Shown piece after piece: positions 23,149 through 39,185 of a stretch of 64,000 nucleotides of DNA. The DNA lies in assembly GCA_025765615.1 (NCBI GenBank), contig JAIVFJ010000012.1:186001-250000 (forward strand), in the 5' to 3' direction. The stretch comes from Zopfochytrium polystomum. Taxonomy: Eukaryota; Chytridiomycota; Chytridiomycetes; Chytridiales; Chytridiaceae. Under the pieces are notes generated by a model. That model was not told where the DNA came from. It saw only the letters and a list, made by a program, of their open reading frames with translations, and did no database searches. Position 1 is the stretch's first letter, and each line of letters begins with the position of its first letter. The position numbers were made by a program, and so were the translations under genes.

Positions 23149-23845
23149 GTGGGGGGATTCGCTGGAAGTGTTGGCTGAGGCTGTTTTCCCCTCGTTTTGT
23201 TCTGTGATTGATAGCGGAGGATGTCTCGTTTCCCCGATGCCCGTTCATTTATAACCAGTGCGGCTACCCCTCACTTTTTCTTTTGCTCTTTTTCGGTTCG
23301 ATGGTTTTTCGGTTCGATTGTGGTGGCAACTGTTTCACGTGTAGTTGGATTTCTCTTCGTTTGCTTTTGCATCACACGCTGGGTCTTCCCGTTTCGAAAG
23401 CAGACAGTCTTTTTACGCTTCTCTCTCTCTCTTTCTCTCTCTTATTTTTAGTGCCTGCCCTTTCTCAACTCCGCCCATTTTTTTTTCAAAACTTGCAACA
23501 TACATTTGAGGTGGCGTTTGGTTCTCATAGAGCTGCTTTGCTAAGCAGTGAAGCATGGCTGCATCCGATAGCGAGCGAGCGGGCACAGCGATGGCTGGGG
23601 TGTTTGGTGGGTCGGCACGGACATGAGCAATGTGGTCGAATCCGGGGAATGTCCCGGCCAGGGGGGACACTCCATGTGACGTCAGGCTCAAATGCCGGTC
23701 GCCAACAAGCTTCGCGTTTGTCGCGTGACGACGGCAGCCAGACAGTGTTGTGATATGAAATAGACAAAAAGGGGCTGGGCCATTGGCATTAGAGGAAAGG
23801 GAAAAAAAAAAAAGAAAAAAAAAAAAAGGAAAAGCGAAAAACCGG
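23149..23845. other. intergenic region with CT-rich and A-rich tracts
   Basis: Contains a T/C-rich tract (23420-23446, CTCTCT) and, immediately before the next start codon, an A-rich tract (about 23801-23827) interrupted by single G residues. The second tract could be translated in frame upstream of ATG 23846 but only from non-ATG codons, so it is taken as 5' untranslated sequence. Confidence 0.4.
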
Positions 23846-26800
23846 ATGCCGGCTCGCGCGGCGCCGTCCATCCAGATGCAGGCGGCCAAGACGCATCCCT
23901 CCTCCGCCTCCGCGGACCTCTACATGAACCCCCCTCTCTCCCCGACCTCCTCCTCCTTCGTCGACCCCTCCACCGCCCTCGCGCGCAAGACCGCAATCCT
24001 CGCCCGCGGCTCGCGCGGCGTCCTGCGCTTCGAGGACGTCTTCTGGGGCACAGATGGCAGCTCGCCCACCGACGGCGTCAACGCCCTCCACGGCGTCTTT
24101 GCCCGCCACCTGGGCGAGGTCGAGGACGTCATCGCTATCGTCAGAGCCCGCATCGCCGTCGAGGAGTCTGCCGCTGACAGCCTCGAGGCCGCGGGGAACT
24201 TGCCGCCGTCGGCGCTCGCGGGCGGCGGCGGGGGCGCTGCTCCAAGAGGCGGATCGTCGATCTTGAGCGGCTTTGGATGGGGGAAGTCCGCTGCTTCTCC
24301 ACCGTCTGCTAATGGTGTTGGGATCGGCGCCGCTGGAAATGGACCCAACTCGCCTGGAGGTGGTATCCTCAGCTTTTGGACTTCGTCGTCTTCGTCGGCT
24401 TCGTCGTCATCTTCATCCGCGAACGGTTCCGGCGAGAAGAAGGGTGCTTCGACCGACGCCACGAAGCCGGACGACTCAAATGGAGCAGCCGCAAACGGGC
24501 CAGAAGGCTCGCCGCAAGCCAATGGACAAAACGGCAGCACCCACAAGAACGATTCGCCGGCGGCGGATGCGTCAAAGTCGGAAAGCACGGACCGATCGTC
24601 CCTAAACTCCGTTGTTACGATGCTGAGAAGCCAAATGTTTGCAATGGCCGCCGTGCATCGAAAGCACGCCGACACGTTGGTCCTTGCGGTGCTTTCACCG
24701 CTCACCGCTTTTGTGGACCAGCATAGACGCGCTCTCAACAAGAAGAAGGCCGAGGTGGACAACTCGTTCAAGGAACTTCAACGGATATCCGGGGAGATTG
24801 AGAAACTCAAGGAAGCGTACTTTGCCAAGGCAAAGATCGCCGATCAGGAGGAGAAACGCTTCCAGGTTGACGGAGAAGCGCGAGCCAACCCCCCGGCCCT
24901 GAAGCCCGTGCCGTTCAAGAATCGTACTGTCGGGCCGCAGGAACTTCAGGACATTTTGGCAAAACTTCGCAAGGATGTTCCTACAAAAACCATCATGACC
25001 CCGATCGGCCTGTACGAGGGGTGCTTCCTGGGAGAGGACGCATTGAGCTACCTGATGAAAATGTTCCCAGGCGTTGCTAAAGCCGATGTTCGTGCTCTTC
25101 TCCAAGAGCTTACGTCTTGCCGGTCAATCTGCCCCGTTGTCGGTGGAATGGATGGGAGGTTTTCGACCGCTTTGCCCTACATGTTTGGTCGTCCGGTTTT
25201 GAAAACGGGAGAACCGCCGCACGTCCGAGCCCGCAGAGATGCGGAAGTAGCACGCCTGGAATACGTTTCTGCGGTGGAAGCCTCCGAGCATACCCGCGGC
25301 GCCCTCGAGTTCCACATCACCGATTACCTCGTCTCTGCGCAGGAAGCAGAGGCCTACAGACTGGCGGTCACCAAGGAGACGATGCTTGTGTTCGAATCGG
25401 CGCAGCTTTTTGCTACGGCGGAAATGAGCGCAACGTGGGCGACCGGCCGCCGCCGCCCGGCGCCCAGCAAATCGGAGCGAGATCCATCGAAAAACTATGG
25501 CCTCGACCTGGAAGAGGACAACCTTCCCGAGACGATGATCGTCTGCCCGTCTCCGACTGCCGGTATTCAAGACATTGCTGAGCGACATCGAACTGGCCAC
25601 CTCCGCACACCGCCTTTCGTTTTCGAGGACGCAGTGGGGGGCCGCTCGCCGCACCAAGTCTTTGGAATCGGACTCGAGGAGCTCGCACGCGCGACCCGCC
25701 GGCCCGTTCCGACTGTTGTGGTCCAGTGCCTTTCGGCGCTTATGGAGAGCCTCGAGCAAGGTCGCTCGTCTGTAGATACGTGGATTCTGCCGAACCAAGA
25801 CTTGACGAGCGTCCAGTTTTTGAGGCACGAGATGAACGGAGGGGGCGCCGTGTCGAACTCGACCAAGACATTTACGGTCGGGGGTGGGGCGGGCCAGAAC
25901 GGAACAAAAGCAGCAGGACCCGCCGTCCCAGGCAAAGCGATTCGGAGCGCTGCTCTGAAGCGATACTCTCCAAGCGTGATTGCTGGTGTGTTGCGATTGT
26001 ACTTTGTGGAGGCACCCGTCAGCTTGGTGAGCCACGAGCTCTATGAGCCGCTCAAGATTTTATATACGGAAGGTATGTACATCGTGGTGTCGAAAACGCC
26101 ACAACGTATTTAACCTTGTTCGGCATTTAGATTTCGAGAGGTTCGACCAGGAAACGCGATTCCGCCCCATCACCTCGCTTCTTCAGACTCTTACTCCTCC
26201 TCACTATGAAACCCTCAAACTTTTCACCGGATATCTTCATGAGTGAGTGATTGAACTTTTTCGCTGGTCCTCATTGCCTATGACTGATAACTTGCCACTA
26301 GACTTGTAAAACCTCTGGAAGCAAACGATGACCGCATCCCTCGCCTTTGCTGGTCGCTTGCACCGACAATCCTTCGGCCACGACAGGAAACGGCGGAAAC
26401 GCTGCGAGACGAAGCGCCGTGGCGTTTTACGCGGGACTTGATTCTCCACTACCCCGTTCTTCTCAGTGGTGGTGCCGACGTACACGAAATGCTTCGGCGA
26501 ACACCCAGTCCGCCTCCTGAAGAGGAAGGTGGTGTAGGGTTGGACGAAGATGAGATGCTGATGGCAGTCGGTTCCGGCAGCAGGAGGTGGAAACGGCAAA
26601 GCAGGGGAATGAGCCTGGCGGAGCTTCGGGCGAGCCCGACGAAGACGCATCCACCAAAGATCCTCTCCATGGAACCGGTGGAAGGATTGGAATCCAACGG
26701 GACAGGCGCCCCGCAAAGCGTTGAAGCGTCTGCGTCCAGCAACGGAACCGCGACACCGTCGTCAGGCGGATGGTTCCCGTGGATCCGTCGAAACACCCTC

Positions 26801-27601
26801 ACGGAGACGCCACTATCGATCGAGTCGAATTCTGAAGCAAAAGGGTCTTTAAACTCCGCAGCTGACGATAAGGAAGGTGTAAGCCACCGCCTGGCCAGTG
26901 TCGTCAACAAGCGCGCGTCGATTCTGGCCACCTCGAGCGGGAAAGCAGGAACTGCTCCGCAGCAGACTTCTGAAGCTAGCGCCCCTGCAGAGCGAAGCAA
27001 ATCAGCTTCTTCGACGACGGTAGTGACTGCACCAGCACCCGCAGTAGTTGCCTCGACACCGAGCCCGGCGCCAGGCCCGCCGCCAACAAGTGCAGCCTCT
27101 GAGCTTCCGTCCGCGGCCGATTTGGCTTCAGTGCCAGCCCCATCACCGTCGCCACCACCAGCAGCTCGCCCGAAATCGCAAGCGGGACCCGCACCCGCAC
27201 CCGCACCGCCACAAGCCCCGCAGACCTCTGTCGCCGCGACCGCCACATCCGCCGTCTCATCCATCGCGTCCCTCGCGTCCTCCGTCGTGTTTGGGACCGC
27301 CGCGGCAATGGCCGCCGCCGTCACCAAGCCCGACTCGACCTCGGCGCCGTCGTCTCAGTCGCTCCCCGGACCGTACGCGTCCGCGATCACGACGCCCGTG
27401 AACGGATCGCCGGTGCTGGGGCCGGCGGACCACGAGGCGGAGATCGCGCGGGTGTGGGCGCAGGCGCAGGCAGAGCACGGCAGCGAGGAGGAGGAGGTGG
27501 AGTACTTTGACGGGACGGAGATGGAGAAGGAGGACGAGGACGAGATGCGGGCGTATTTGGCGAGCGCACAGGACTTTGACGAGTACTTGAAGTGGGGTTG
27601 A
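23846..27601 (+). CDS. F-BAR / DEP / RhoGAP protein (Rgd2-like)
   Basis: Exons 23846-26072, 26131-26242 and 26302-27601 join in phase to 1212 residues. The F-BAR (FCH) start is at about residue 58 (GVLRFEDVFWGTDG, then LEEVEDVIAI-like helices). A Gly/Ser/Ala-rich segment from about 113 to 250 interrupts it, and the helices resume with MLRSQMFAMAAVHRKHADTL and a coiled coil ending near 350. A DEP domain follows (GLYEGCFLGEDALSYLMKMF), then a RhoGAP domain (VFGIGLEELARATRR, PSVIAGVLRLYFVEAPVSLV, LPRLCWSLAPTIL-like RIPRLCWSLAPTIL). The tail is Pro/Ala-rich. The order F-BAR, DEP, RhoGAP is that of yeast Rgd2, a membrane-bound GAP for Cdc42/Rho5. I could not place a clear RhoGAP arginine finger in the expected loop, so activity is unproven. 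ATG 23846 is the first in frame. Confidence 0.85.
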
Positions 27602-27840
27602 GCGTGCTTACGTCCGTCCATTTCGGGTTATATTTGGGCGGTTCATATTCTTTCTAGTCTGTTGCTTCTGCTACTATCAGTCCGACCTGCCTCCGATCAG
27701 CGCCTCTGTGGGCTTGGGGCTTGTGACTACCAATAAATAGATATATTGCTCGTTTCAAGTCTCCATCCCCAACATGGATCCAATTAAAAATTCCGCACAA
27801 CCTCTCCAACTCCCAAACCTTGCAATGCCATGCCCCCAGT

Positions 27841-28251
27841 TCACTTTGTGCTCTGCTTGTACATCTTAACGTCCAAAATCTGCACCCCGCACATGGCGCA
27901 GATGCCCTGCTTGTACGCGCACGCCTGGCAGTAGTTTGATCCCTGCTGGTGCACCCTCGCCTTGCACGTCTTGCACTTTACCTCGTACGGCGCGAAGCGG
28001 TTCTTGTTCTTGGACGACAGCAGCTTGTTGGCGTTGACGGGCCGGCCCGAGGACCCCGCGGTGGCGTTGTTGGAGCCGGATTTCCATGGATCGGGGGCGG
28101 CGACCGTGCCGAGCTATTTTTTTTTGGAGTGCGTGTGTGGGTGGGTAGTTATCAGGAGTGTGGAGGAGGAGGGCAGTTAGTAAACGCACATGGAGGTGCG
28201 GGCGCAGTCCGATCGGTTGGTCACCTTCTTTTCGCACTTGCTGCAGACCAT
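27841..28251 (-). CDS. CRIPT: CRIPT family zinc-binding protein
   Basis: Exon 1 (28251-28225) encodes only MVCSKCEKK. After a 111-nt intron, exon 2 (28113-27841) gives LGTVAAPDPWKSGS, then KLLSSKNKNRFAPYEVKC, then CKARVHQQGSNYCQACAYKQ and GICAMCGVQILDVKMYKQST. The total of 99 residues equals the usual length of CRIPT (about 100). Four CxxC pairs are intact, so zinc binding is expected. CRIPT was described as a PDZ-binding synaptic protein in animals but is conserved across eukaryotes and is associated with the minor spliceosome in newer work. The human PDZ-binding end is not obviously kept here (KQSTK). The start lies close to the divergent zinc-finger gene. Confidence 0.95.
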
Positions 28252-28398
28252 GGCGCCTGACAAGAAAACAAAAAATGGATTCTGCGCCGAAAAGCAGCCG
28301 CTTTCGGCGCCTCGATCCCCGCCAGCCATCACCCGATTGCAGCCCCCGCGTCAGGAGCGACACCGCCCGGCGGGGGTAGCGGTCGTTTTCGCGGTCTT

Positions 28399-30779
28399 TT
28401 GTCGTCTCGCCTCAAGGCGGCGACTGCACAACCGGTTGCTGTTGTTGCGTCTGCTGAAACTGTGACTGTTGTTCGAGAAGCTCAGACGACGACGACCACG
28501 ACGACAGGGGCGACGGCGACGACCGAAGCGGAGTCGAAGGGCGATGTTGATGCGCCGCCGGCGTCGCTGGGCCGATCCACTCCGGCGTCGCCGGGAGGTT
28601 CATCCCAAAATGCGAAGGTTGTTGACGAAAATTGCGGTTTGCCTGTTCCCGCAGTCCAAGTCGACGCTTTGATGGGGTCGTCAACGCCCGCTGTTGTGCC
28701 GTTGGCTGCTATTGCTGCTGTTAAAAGTGAAGCTGAAAGTGCGTGTGCTGCTCCTGCGTGTGTGACTCCTGGTGAGGTAGGGCCGGTATCCGAAGAAAAT
28801 CCACCTACATTAGACAGTCAGCACCCAAGCTCAATCAGTCAAGGCAATATCGGCTCCCGACGTAGCGCAGCCAGGAGCCTCTCCCCTGCCTCCGTCAACA
28901 GCGGAACCAATAGCTGAGACAAAAGCGAATACGACGAGTAACAAAGCGGTGGTCGAAGCAATCAATGACGACGACTGGATGCAGTCGGACTATGACCCTC
29001 TAGAGCGAACACCCTTCGACAATTATGGTGAAGACGGAGAGCTGGACGGGAACATGGATGGCGCGCCGCCAATGTGGGTGTTCTTGAAACGCAAGCTGGA
29101 CGAAGCAAACAGTGGAGAGGCTGATTCGGCCACGCAGCCAAACGGTGCAAAACAGAAGCGGGCGAAAAAGGCGGTGAAGAAGGAGCAGGCCCAGTTGCCT
29201 GGCTACGTTTGTCGACTGTGTAATGTGCCCGGGCACAACATCAAGGACTGCCCAAGCCCTGATCCCTTATTGGCCAGACTCGCGTTACCGGACGGGTACG
29301 TGTGCAAGGTTTGCAACGTGCCGGGGCACCATATTAAGCTGTGCCCCGTGATCAAGGCGAAGCAATCCGACTCTGCGGCCAAGCTGAAAAAGGGATACGT
29401 TTGCAAGAAATGCAACGTCCCCGGACACCTCATTACGGCTTGTCCATCAACCCGAAAAGTAAAGCAGCAGCCGGTGGAATCGCACTCCTCGGTTGAAGCC
29501 GTGAAGGATGTCCGCCATACCCAGGTTGACCTTTCGAATCCGCAACTACGCGAAACAACGTTGTACAAAGTGTTTGGAGAGTCTCTGCCGCAAATGTTGG
29601 AGGAGATTCAGAAAGCGGTCCCAATTGCTGCATCGACTCCCTCGGCCAATCCACCAAAAAGAGGACTCGCAGCAACAACCTCGTCGCCACAGAAGATTTG
29701 CCATCGTTTCTTGAATGGAGTTCCTCACGACGAAGAAACATGCCGATTCCCTCACGTGCAAGTCCAACAGGGCAGCCCGTTGCCTCCAACTTTAAATCAA
29801 TCGACTCACGCTGAAAACGCTGCTTTACAATCTTCACCTTTTAGCACTGCAAGTTCCATCGATAGCGGCAAAATCAAATACTGCTCCAAGTACAAACCTC
29901 ACGATGTTGCGACGTGTCCTTATGTCCACGTCAACAGCCCGCCAAAACCTCAACCCCAAGTGCAAAAAAAGCGTCCACAGCCGCTATGCAAGTACGTGCG
30001 GCAAGGTACATGCCGCATGGGCCCCAACTGCGGCTTCTCTCACGACCTGTCGTCTCTTCCCTGTGCCTTCCACAACGTCCTCGGCGGATGCGTTCGTGGA
30101 ACCGAGTGCGCTTACTCGCACGCCGAAATATCCGCGGAGGAGCGCGCTCAGCTAGCAATGGAGCATTTGGAGTTCAAGGAGCGGAAGCGTGAAGAAAAGG
30201 CGGCGTGGGAGACGCTGAAAGAGCTGGGGATGTACGATGCCTGCGTTCGACAAGGACCGCCCGGGAGACGTTGTGGAGCTGGCTGCCGCGGCGCGGATGA
30301 AGCAAAGGCTGGGAAATGGGCGGGACGGCGGCGTCGAAGACCAAGCCGACGGGGCAGGTACCGGGGGCGACGTGGGTCTTCCGAAAGCGCAGGGTGCGCC
30401 GACCGTCCCGCACCTCCTGCGCGGTTCGACCGCTCCAGCGGGCTCGTTGGCGTACGTGCCAGAGTGGATGCGAGACTCGCGCGGCCCCGCGGGACCGACC
30501 GTTTACCACGCGGTGGCGAGCACCGCGGGCGCCGAAAACGGGTCGGCCGGCACAAGAAATAGTGGAGACGGAGGGGTCGCCTCTGCCGAGGAGGAGGGTG
30601 CGTTGGCAGAGGACGGGTCGCTGGTGAGCGAGGGCCACCACCCGCCGGCAGGTGAGAGTGTGCGGGTCGGAGCTAGTGGGGTGCAGTTCAGCATGCCCGC
30701 GGGGCTATTTGGAGACGAAATGGAGTCGATGCTGTCGTTGATACCTGGCATGTCGTCTGTTTTCCAGCGGCCAAAGTAG
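28399..30779 (+). CDS. RNA-binding-type zinc-finger protein with three CCHC knuckles and CCCH fingers
   Basis: Frame 28399-28776 splices through a 37-nt GT-AG intron to 28814, in phase, and continues as SAPDVAQPGASPLPP and INDDDWMQSDYDP. Three near-identical knuckles follow at 29202-29450 (GYVCRLCNVPGHNIKDCP, GYVCKVCNVPGHHIKLCP and GYVCKKCNVPGHLITACP, CX2CX4HX4C). Then come two degenerate and two good CCCH fingers (LCKYVRQGTCRMGPNCGFSH and PCAFHNVLGGCVRGTECAYSH, C-X7/8-C-X5-C-X3-H). Such combinations occur in RNA-processing factors. Near 30236 the frame changes: the convincing continuation (FDKDRPGDVVELAAAARMKQ to IPGMSSVFQRPK, stop at 30779) is in another frame with no credible intron. The start is uncertain: the frame is open from 28261 but its first ATG is at 28672, so a 5' exon beginning near 28274 may exist. 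Confidence 0.7.
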
Positions 30780-31274
30780 CGAAAAGTGAATTTTTCGCCC
30801 TAATATTAATACATGCATGCTAACACGTTTTGTTGTTCCACTGATGGCACACGTGTAATTGGGTCTGCGGACAGCGGCCCGCAAATTCTGCATCGCATTG
30901 GCAAACTGGATCCTGTGAAATGAACTAGAGAAATGAAAAGAAAAGAAAAAAAATTGGAGCGGACGCAGACAGACTGCGCGCAAAATCGTCCGAAGACAAA
31001 CAATGCAACAGGAGAGACAAACGGGAGAAAGAGAGAGAGGCATACCGAGACAGAGAGACAGAGAGACAGACAGAGCCGGAGACAGAGACCAGCGAAAGAG
31101 AGAGAGAGAGAGAGACCGACATTTACCCACACAGCAAAGCGACCTTTCGTTCTCTTCCCACCCTCCCTGCTCCTGCCGACACCCTTCTTCCCTCGCGCAC
31201 CCCCAGCAACGGTGGGTCCCGAGTCGATCTAAACTCCTCTCGCCTTCAAAGGCCGCTCACCCGCAACCTCATCA
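30780..31274. other. promoter region of the DYRK kinase gene with GA-rich tract
   Basis: A purine-rich tract of GAGA and GACAGA units (about 31017-31117) occupies the middle of this intergenic stretch, followed by a C-rich stretch leading to ATG 31275. An A-rich run lies at 30940-30952. No gene is supported. GAGA/CT tracts recur ahead of other genes here (see findings). Confidence 0.5.
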
Positions 31275-35569
<4,295 letters not shown>

Positions 35570-35615
35570 TGCGAAGTCTTTCAACAAGGGGCCGGAAAAG
35601 CCGGTGATCGTTTAA

Positions 35616-36899
35616 TGCTGGTCCTGCGACCGTCCTCCTGAATCATTGTTGCAATGCTGTTAAAAAAATCTCTTAATAGGCTTTTCTCTGTTGCTGTCTT
35701 TGTGTTCCGTCAAATTATGTGGGCTTTCGATTCCTCTGTCAGAAACTCTGTGGTCTTATAGTGATTGTATTTTCTGGGTGGCCCTTGGTCTTAGCCAACC
35801 AACTTTTCCACGCCGCCTTTTTTTTTTTCTTTCTTTTCTGCGAGGTGCCGCTCCGCCTCCCCACCCGTCCCTCTCAATCCATTCTGCTGTTGCCACCATC
35901 CCCACCGATTTTACTGGTTGCATTTGGGACCTCCACAGAACTCATCCTCTCCGTTCTCTTGCGTCCCGAACCCCGTCTGGGACGATTAAGCCATGTGCTC
36001 CCACTCACATCTCCTCCAAGGTTCGGCGTGAGCCGCCGTTTCCCGATCAACGCCCCTCGACTCCCTCCAAACTTTCCAAGATCTTTAACCGCCACCATTT
36101 TGGCAGCTGTGGAGTGCGTCCCACCCGGGTTGGGCGGCGGGGCAGGCTCCCAGCGTTCTCCGTTGGATTCGCGTCAATGCGGGTTCGACCCATGTTCGCC
36201 ATTGCTTCCCCCCCTACCCAACCTTTCAACCTTCCTTTTTCGTTGGGATTTTTTGTCTGCGGTGTGGCTTGGTGGCGGCTGTTATCTCTAACGCATTGCG
36301 GGCGGAGCTTGTTGGATCTTATTTGTTTGTAGGTGCTTTTTTTTTTTTCTTTTTCCCTCGACGCCTTTATTTCTATTCTTTTGTCCACTTCTTTGCATCT
36401 TTGTTGCTTTCCCCCCGTTCTCGCCCCCAAACCGGGGGTTCGGCGACTACCATGAGGCTCCGGCGTTTTCCTTGTTGCCCCCCGTCGTTGCTCCTGCTTG
36501 GCCCACCACTCTCCTCCCCCTTTTTTTTTTCTTTTTTTTTTTCTACTTCCCGTTCCGGTATGTGTCAGAGGGTTCCGCCATTGCTCATATGATAGATTTG
36601 TATGTGGAACCTGTCCCCCCTTCATGGGTGAAGCGGTTGTCGCAAAATGAGAAGAAGAGGCGTTTCCAGACTGCCAGCATGTAATGGATTTATTTTCAAA
36701 CACCAACCGGAAACCCTCTGCATACAGTTCGTTCACGCGAATTAAGGGAGCGTCCAGCTCACCACAAGGAAAAACGAGAGAGAGGAAAAACGAAGAAAAA
36801 AAGGAACGACAAGGGTTGCTCCTCCAACCGCCGAACCCTCGTCTTGCGCCATGCTCTCCCCTCGCCCATCCATCAGCCCCCGCACCTTGGATTTCTTTT
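35616..36899. other. long convergent intergenic region, pyrimidine-rich
   Basis: About 1.3 kb separates the DYRK and SerRS genes, whose 3' ends face each other. It is rich in C and T with several T runs (35819-35830, 36337-36347, 36519-36541). Open frames on both strands overlap and show no domain; a long minus-strand frame here is only read-through of a SerRS intron. No RNA gene was recognised. Confidence 0.45.
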
Positions 36900-38842
36900 T
36901 TACTTCTTGGCAGCCTGTCAAACAAAAAAACCCCCATCAGCCCCACATCGCGCAAGACCCGTACAGAAACCGCAAAACAAAAAATGCAAACGAGAGAGAA
37001 AGGACCAACCTTGCCCGTCTCCTTGAGCTCCGCGACAAACGGCAAAAACTCCTTTCCGTTCATGTACTTCCGCAGCGGCTCGGGCACGATGACACCCTTG
37101 TCGGTCTGGTAGTTTTCGAGGATGCAGCAGATGGTTCGTTCCGTCGCGGTCAAGGTGCAGTTCAGGGCGTGGGCGTACTTTTTGTTGACTTCGTTCATCT
37201 GTGTTTTGTTTCATTAGAGGGAGGGGGGAGTTTATTTCGCGAGAGCGGGCGGTGGATAAGTGAGACCGATTGGGAGAATGGGGCCAAAAAATATCATTAC
37301 CTTCTTGGTACCACAACGAATGTCGAGGGCGCGCGTCTGGTAGTCGGTGCAGTTCGAGCACGAAACGAGCTCCTTGTAGGTACCCTGGAACGGGAACCAG
37401 GCTTCGAGGTCATACTTCTTTGCCGCAGCGTTGTTGAGAGCCTTGGACACGATCTTGACAACATGGTACGGAAGACCGAGCTGGTTGAATTTCGATGTAC
37501 AAACAAGTTTGGGAAGTCGATATTTAGAGGACCCCCCACGAAAACGGATCAGAAAAAGAAAGAAAGCTGCAAACCGGAAAACTCACGCTTTGGTAAAACT
37601 CCTCGGCGCACTGGAGCATCTCCTCGTGCATCTCCCACGACTTTTCCGGGTCGGTCAAAACGAACTGCTCGACTTTTTCAAACTGGTGGACGCGGAAAAT
37701 GCCCCAGTTGTCGCGGCCGTGGGCGCCGGCCTCTTTCCGGAAGCAGGTCGAAACGCCCGCGTACTTCTTAGGCAGTTCCTTGTCGGGCTCGGCGAACCAC
37801 TCGCCCATGTGCAGACCCGAGATGGGCTGCTCCGACGTTGCGATGAGGTACTTGGTTGATTCTTCGGTTTCCTCTCCGTTGGCACCTGGTTTTGTTGTTT
37901 TTGGAAAAGAGGAGTTGTGCGTCAGAAGGGGAAATTAGTTCCTAGGAGAAACAGGAAACTTTGATTATCGCTTGAACGCACCCAGTTCGCCCTTGACGGT
38001 GTACAACGCCTCGTCAAACTCCTCCAGTTGCGCCGTCTTGGCCATGACGTCCCTATTCATAAAGAACGGCGTCCACAGTTTCGTGTATCCCTTCGTCTCC
38101 AAAAAGTCCAAGCCGTAGTGCATCAGTGCCATGTTGAGCTCGACGCCGGGTCCCATCAGAAAGTAACCTCTGTGTCCCGCAATCTTTGCGCCGCGCTCGG
38201 GATCGTACCCGCGGAGCCGCTCCAGCACCTCGTGGTGGGAGTACAGCCCCGGCACGCCCTTGTTGTTGGGTACGAGCTTTGCGCGGCGCTCGCGCTCTGC
38301 GTCCTCCGAGGTTCCCTCCGGCCACCACTTTTTCACGACGGCGTTGTCGTCTTCGGTTTCCGAGACGGGCACCGAGTCGTGCACGATGTTGCCAAACTTG
38401 TTGAGCTTGGCGTTGAGGACGGCTTCCTTCTTGTCGGCGACCTCGTTGAGCGCCGCCTTTTCGGCTTCCAGCTGGGCTTTCCGGCCCAGGAGGGCGTCAG
38501 CCTCCGGCTTCTTCTTTGCCTTCATCAGGGCACCGATTTCCTTTTGCAGCGCATTGATCTCCTTGTTCTTTTCGTCGGCCGCGAAGCGCGCTGTCGGTGC
38601 AGAACGAGGGAGGTGGGGGCAGGGGGGAGTGGTTGGGCGCTGAGAAATCCACAGTGCACATGCAACGCAAGCAAACACAAAACTCGGCATGACAGCTGTT
38701 GCTCACACTTTTTCCAGTCGTTGTCGAGCGCAATGATCTCGTCGACGGCCTCGACTGGCTGGAACCGTCTGCGCTGCGACTCGCGCACGATCTCGGGGTC
38801 GCCGCCCTTCTCGACGCGAAACAGGTTAATGTCCAAGCCCAT
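36900..38842 (-). CDS. SES1: seryl-tRNA synthetase, cytosolic
   Basis: This class II synthetase charges tRNA-Ser (and Sec). ATG 38842-38840 opens [20 protein letters not shown], the eukaryotic cytosolic start, followed by the tRNA-binding coiled-coil arm ([20 protein letters not shown]). Motif 1 is at [20 protein letters not shown], motif 2 at [20 protein letters not shown] and motif 3 around [20 protein letters not shown], followed by [18 protein letters not shown]. Introns lie after DNDWKK, after YTVKGEL, after EEFYQS, after IRCGTKK and after AELKETGK. The last exon (36914-36900) is only 15 nt and encodes AAKK and stop, giving the Lys-rich tail usual in fungal enzymes; its intron uses donor GTTGGT. 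Nothing suggests loss of function. Confidence 0.96.
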
Positions 38843-38879
38843 TGGTGAATCAGAGGTTGCTGGTTTGTTGGTTGGGTGA

Positions 38880-39185
38880 GTAAGAGAGGATTTATTATTG
38901 GGCGGCCGTCCATGTCACACAGATGCGTTTGTGATTTTGCTATTATTTCAGTTTAAAGGTTTCATCTGGTTTTGGGAAATAGGTGAGCGGGCGCGTCGCA
39001 CTCGATAACCTCTCGCTCTCTTTCTCCCTCTTCCATCTCTCTCTCTGTCTCTCTCTCTCTCTCACTTCTCTCTCTCTCTATCCTTCTTACGGTGGGTGGG
39101 CGTTGATGGTGGCCAATCTTTGATCAGTTCAGCGATCGCGAAGATATTAATGCTTGGACAACTGAAAAAAAAAAAAAAAGAAGGA
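38880..39185. promoter_or_regulatory. shared divergent promoter of SerRS and dihydroxy-acid dehydratase, with CT tract
   Basis: SerRS (start 38842, minus) and the dehydratase (start 39186, plus) are divergent, 343 bp apart. A tract of CTCT units with single interruptions spans about 39007-39083, and an A13 run ends just before the dehydratase start codon (39165-39179). The tract may keep the promoter nucleosome-free; this is inferred. Confidence 0.5.

Noticed and set aside
23783..23845. Lys-rich N-terminal extension of the RhoGAP protein
   Set aside because: It starts at TTG and consists of an A-rich tract; the first ATG in frame is 23846.
36047..37198. 383-codon minus-strand frame at the SerRS 3' end
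   Set aside because: Only its first part is SerRS ([13 protein letters not shown]…); the rest is read-through of the last intron and 3' flank.
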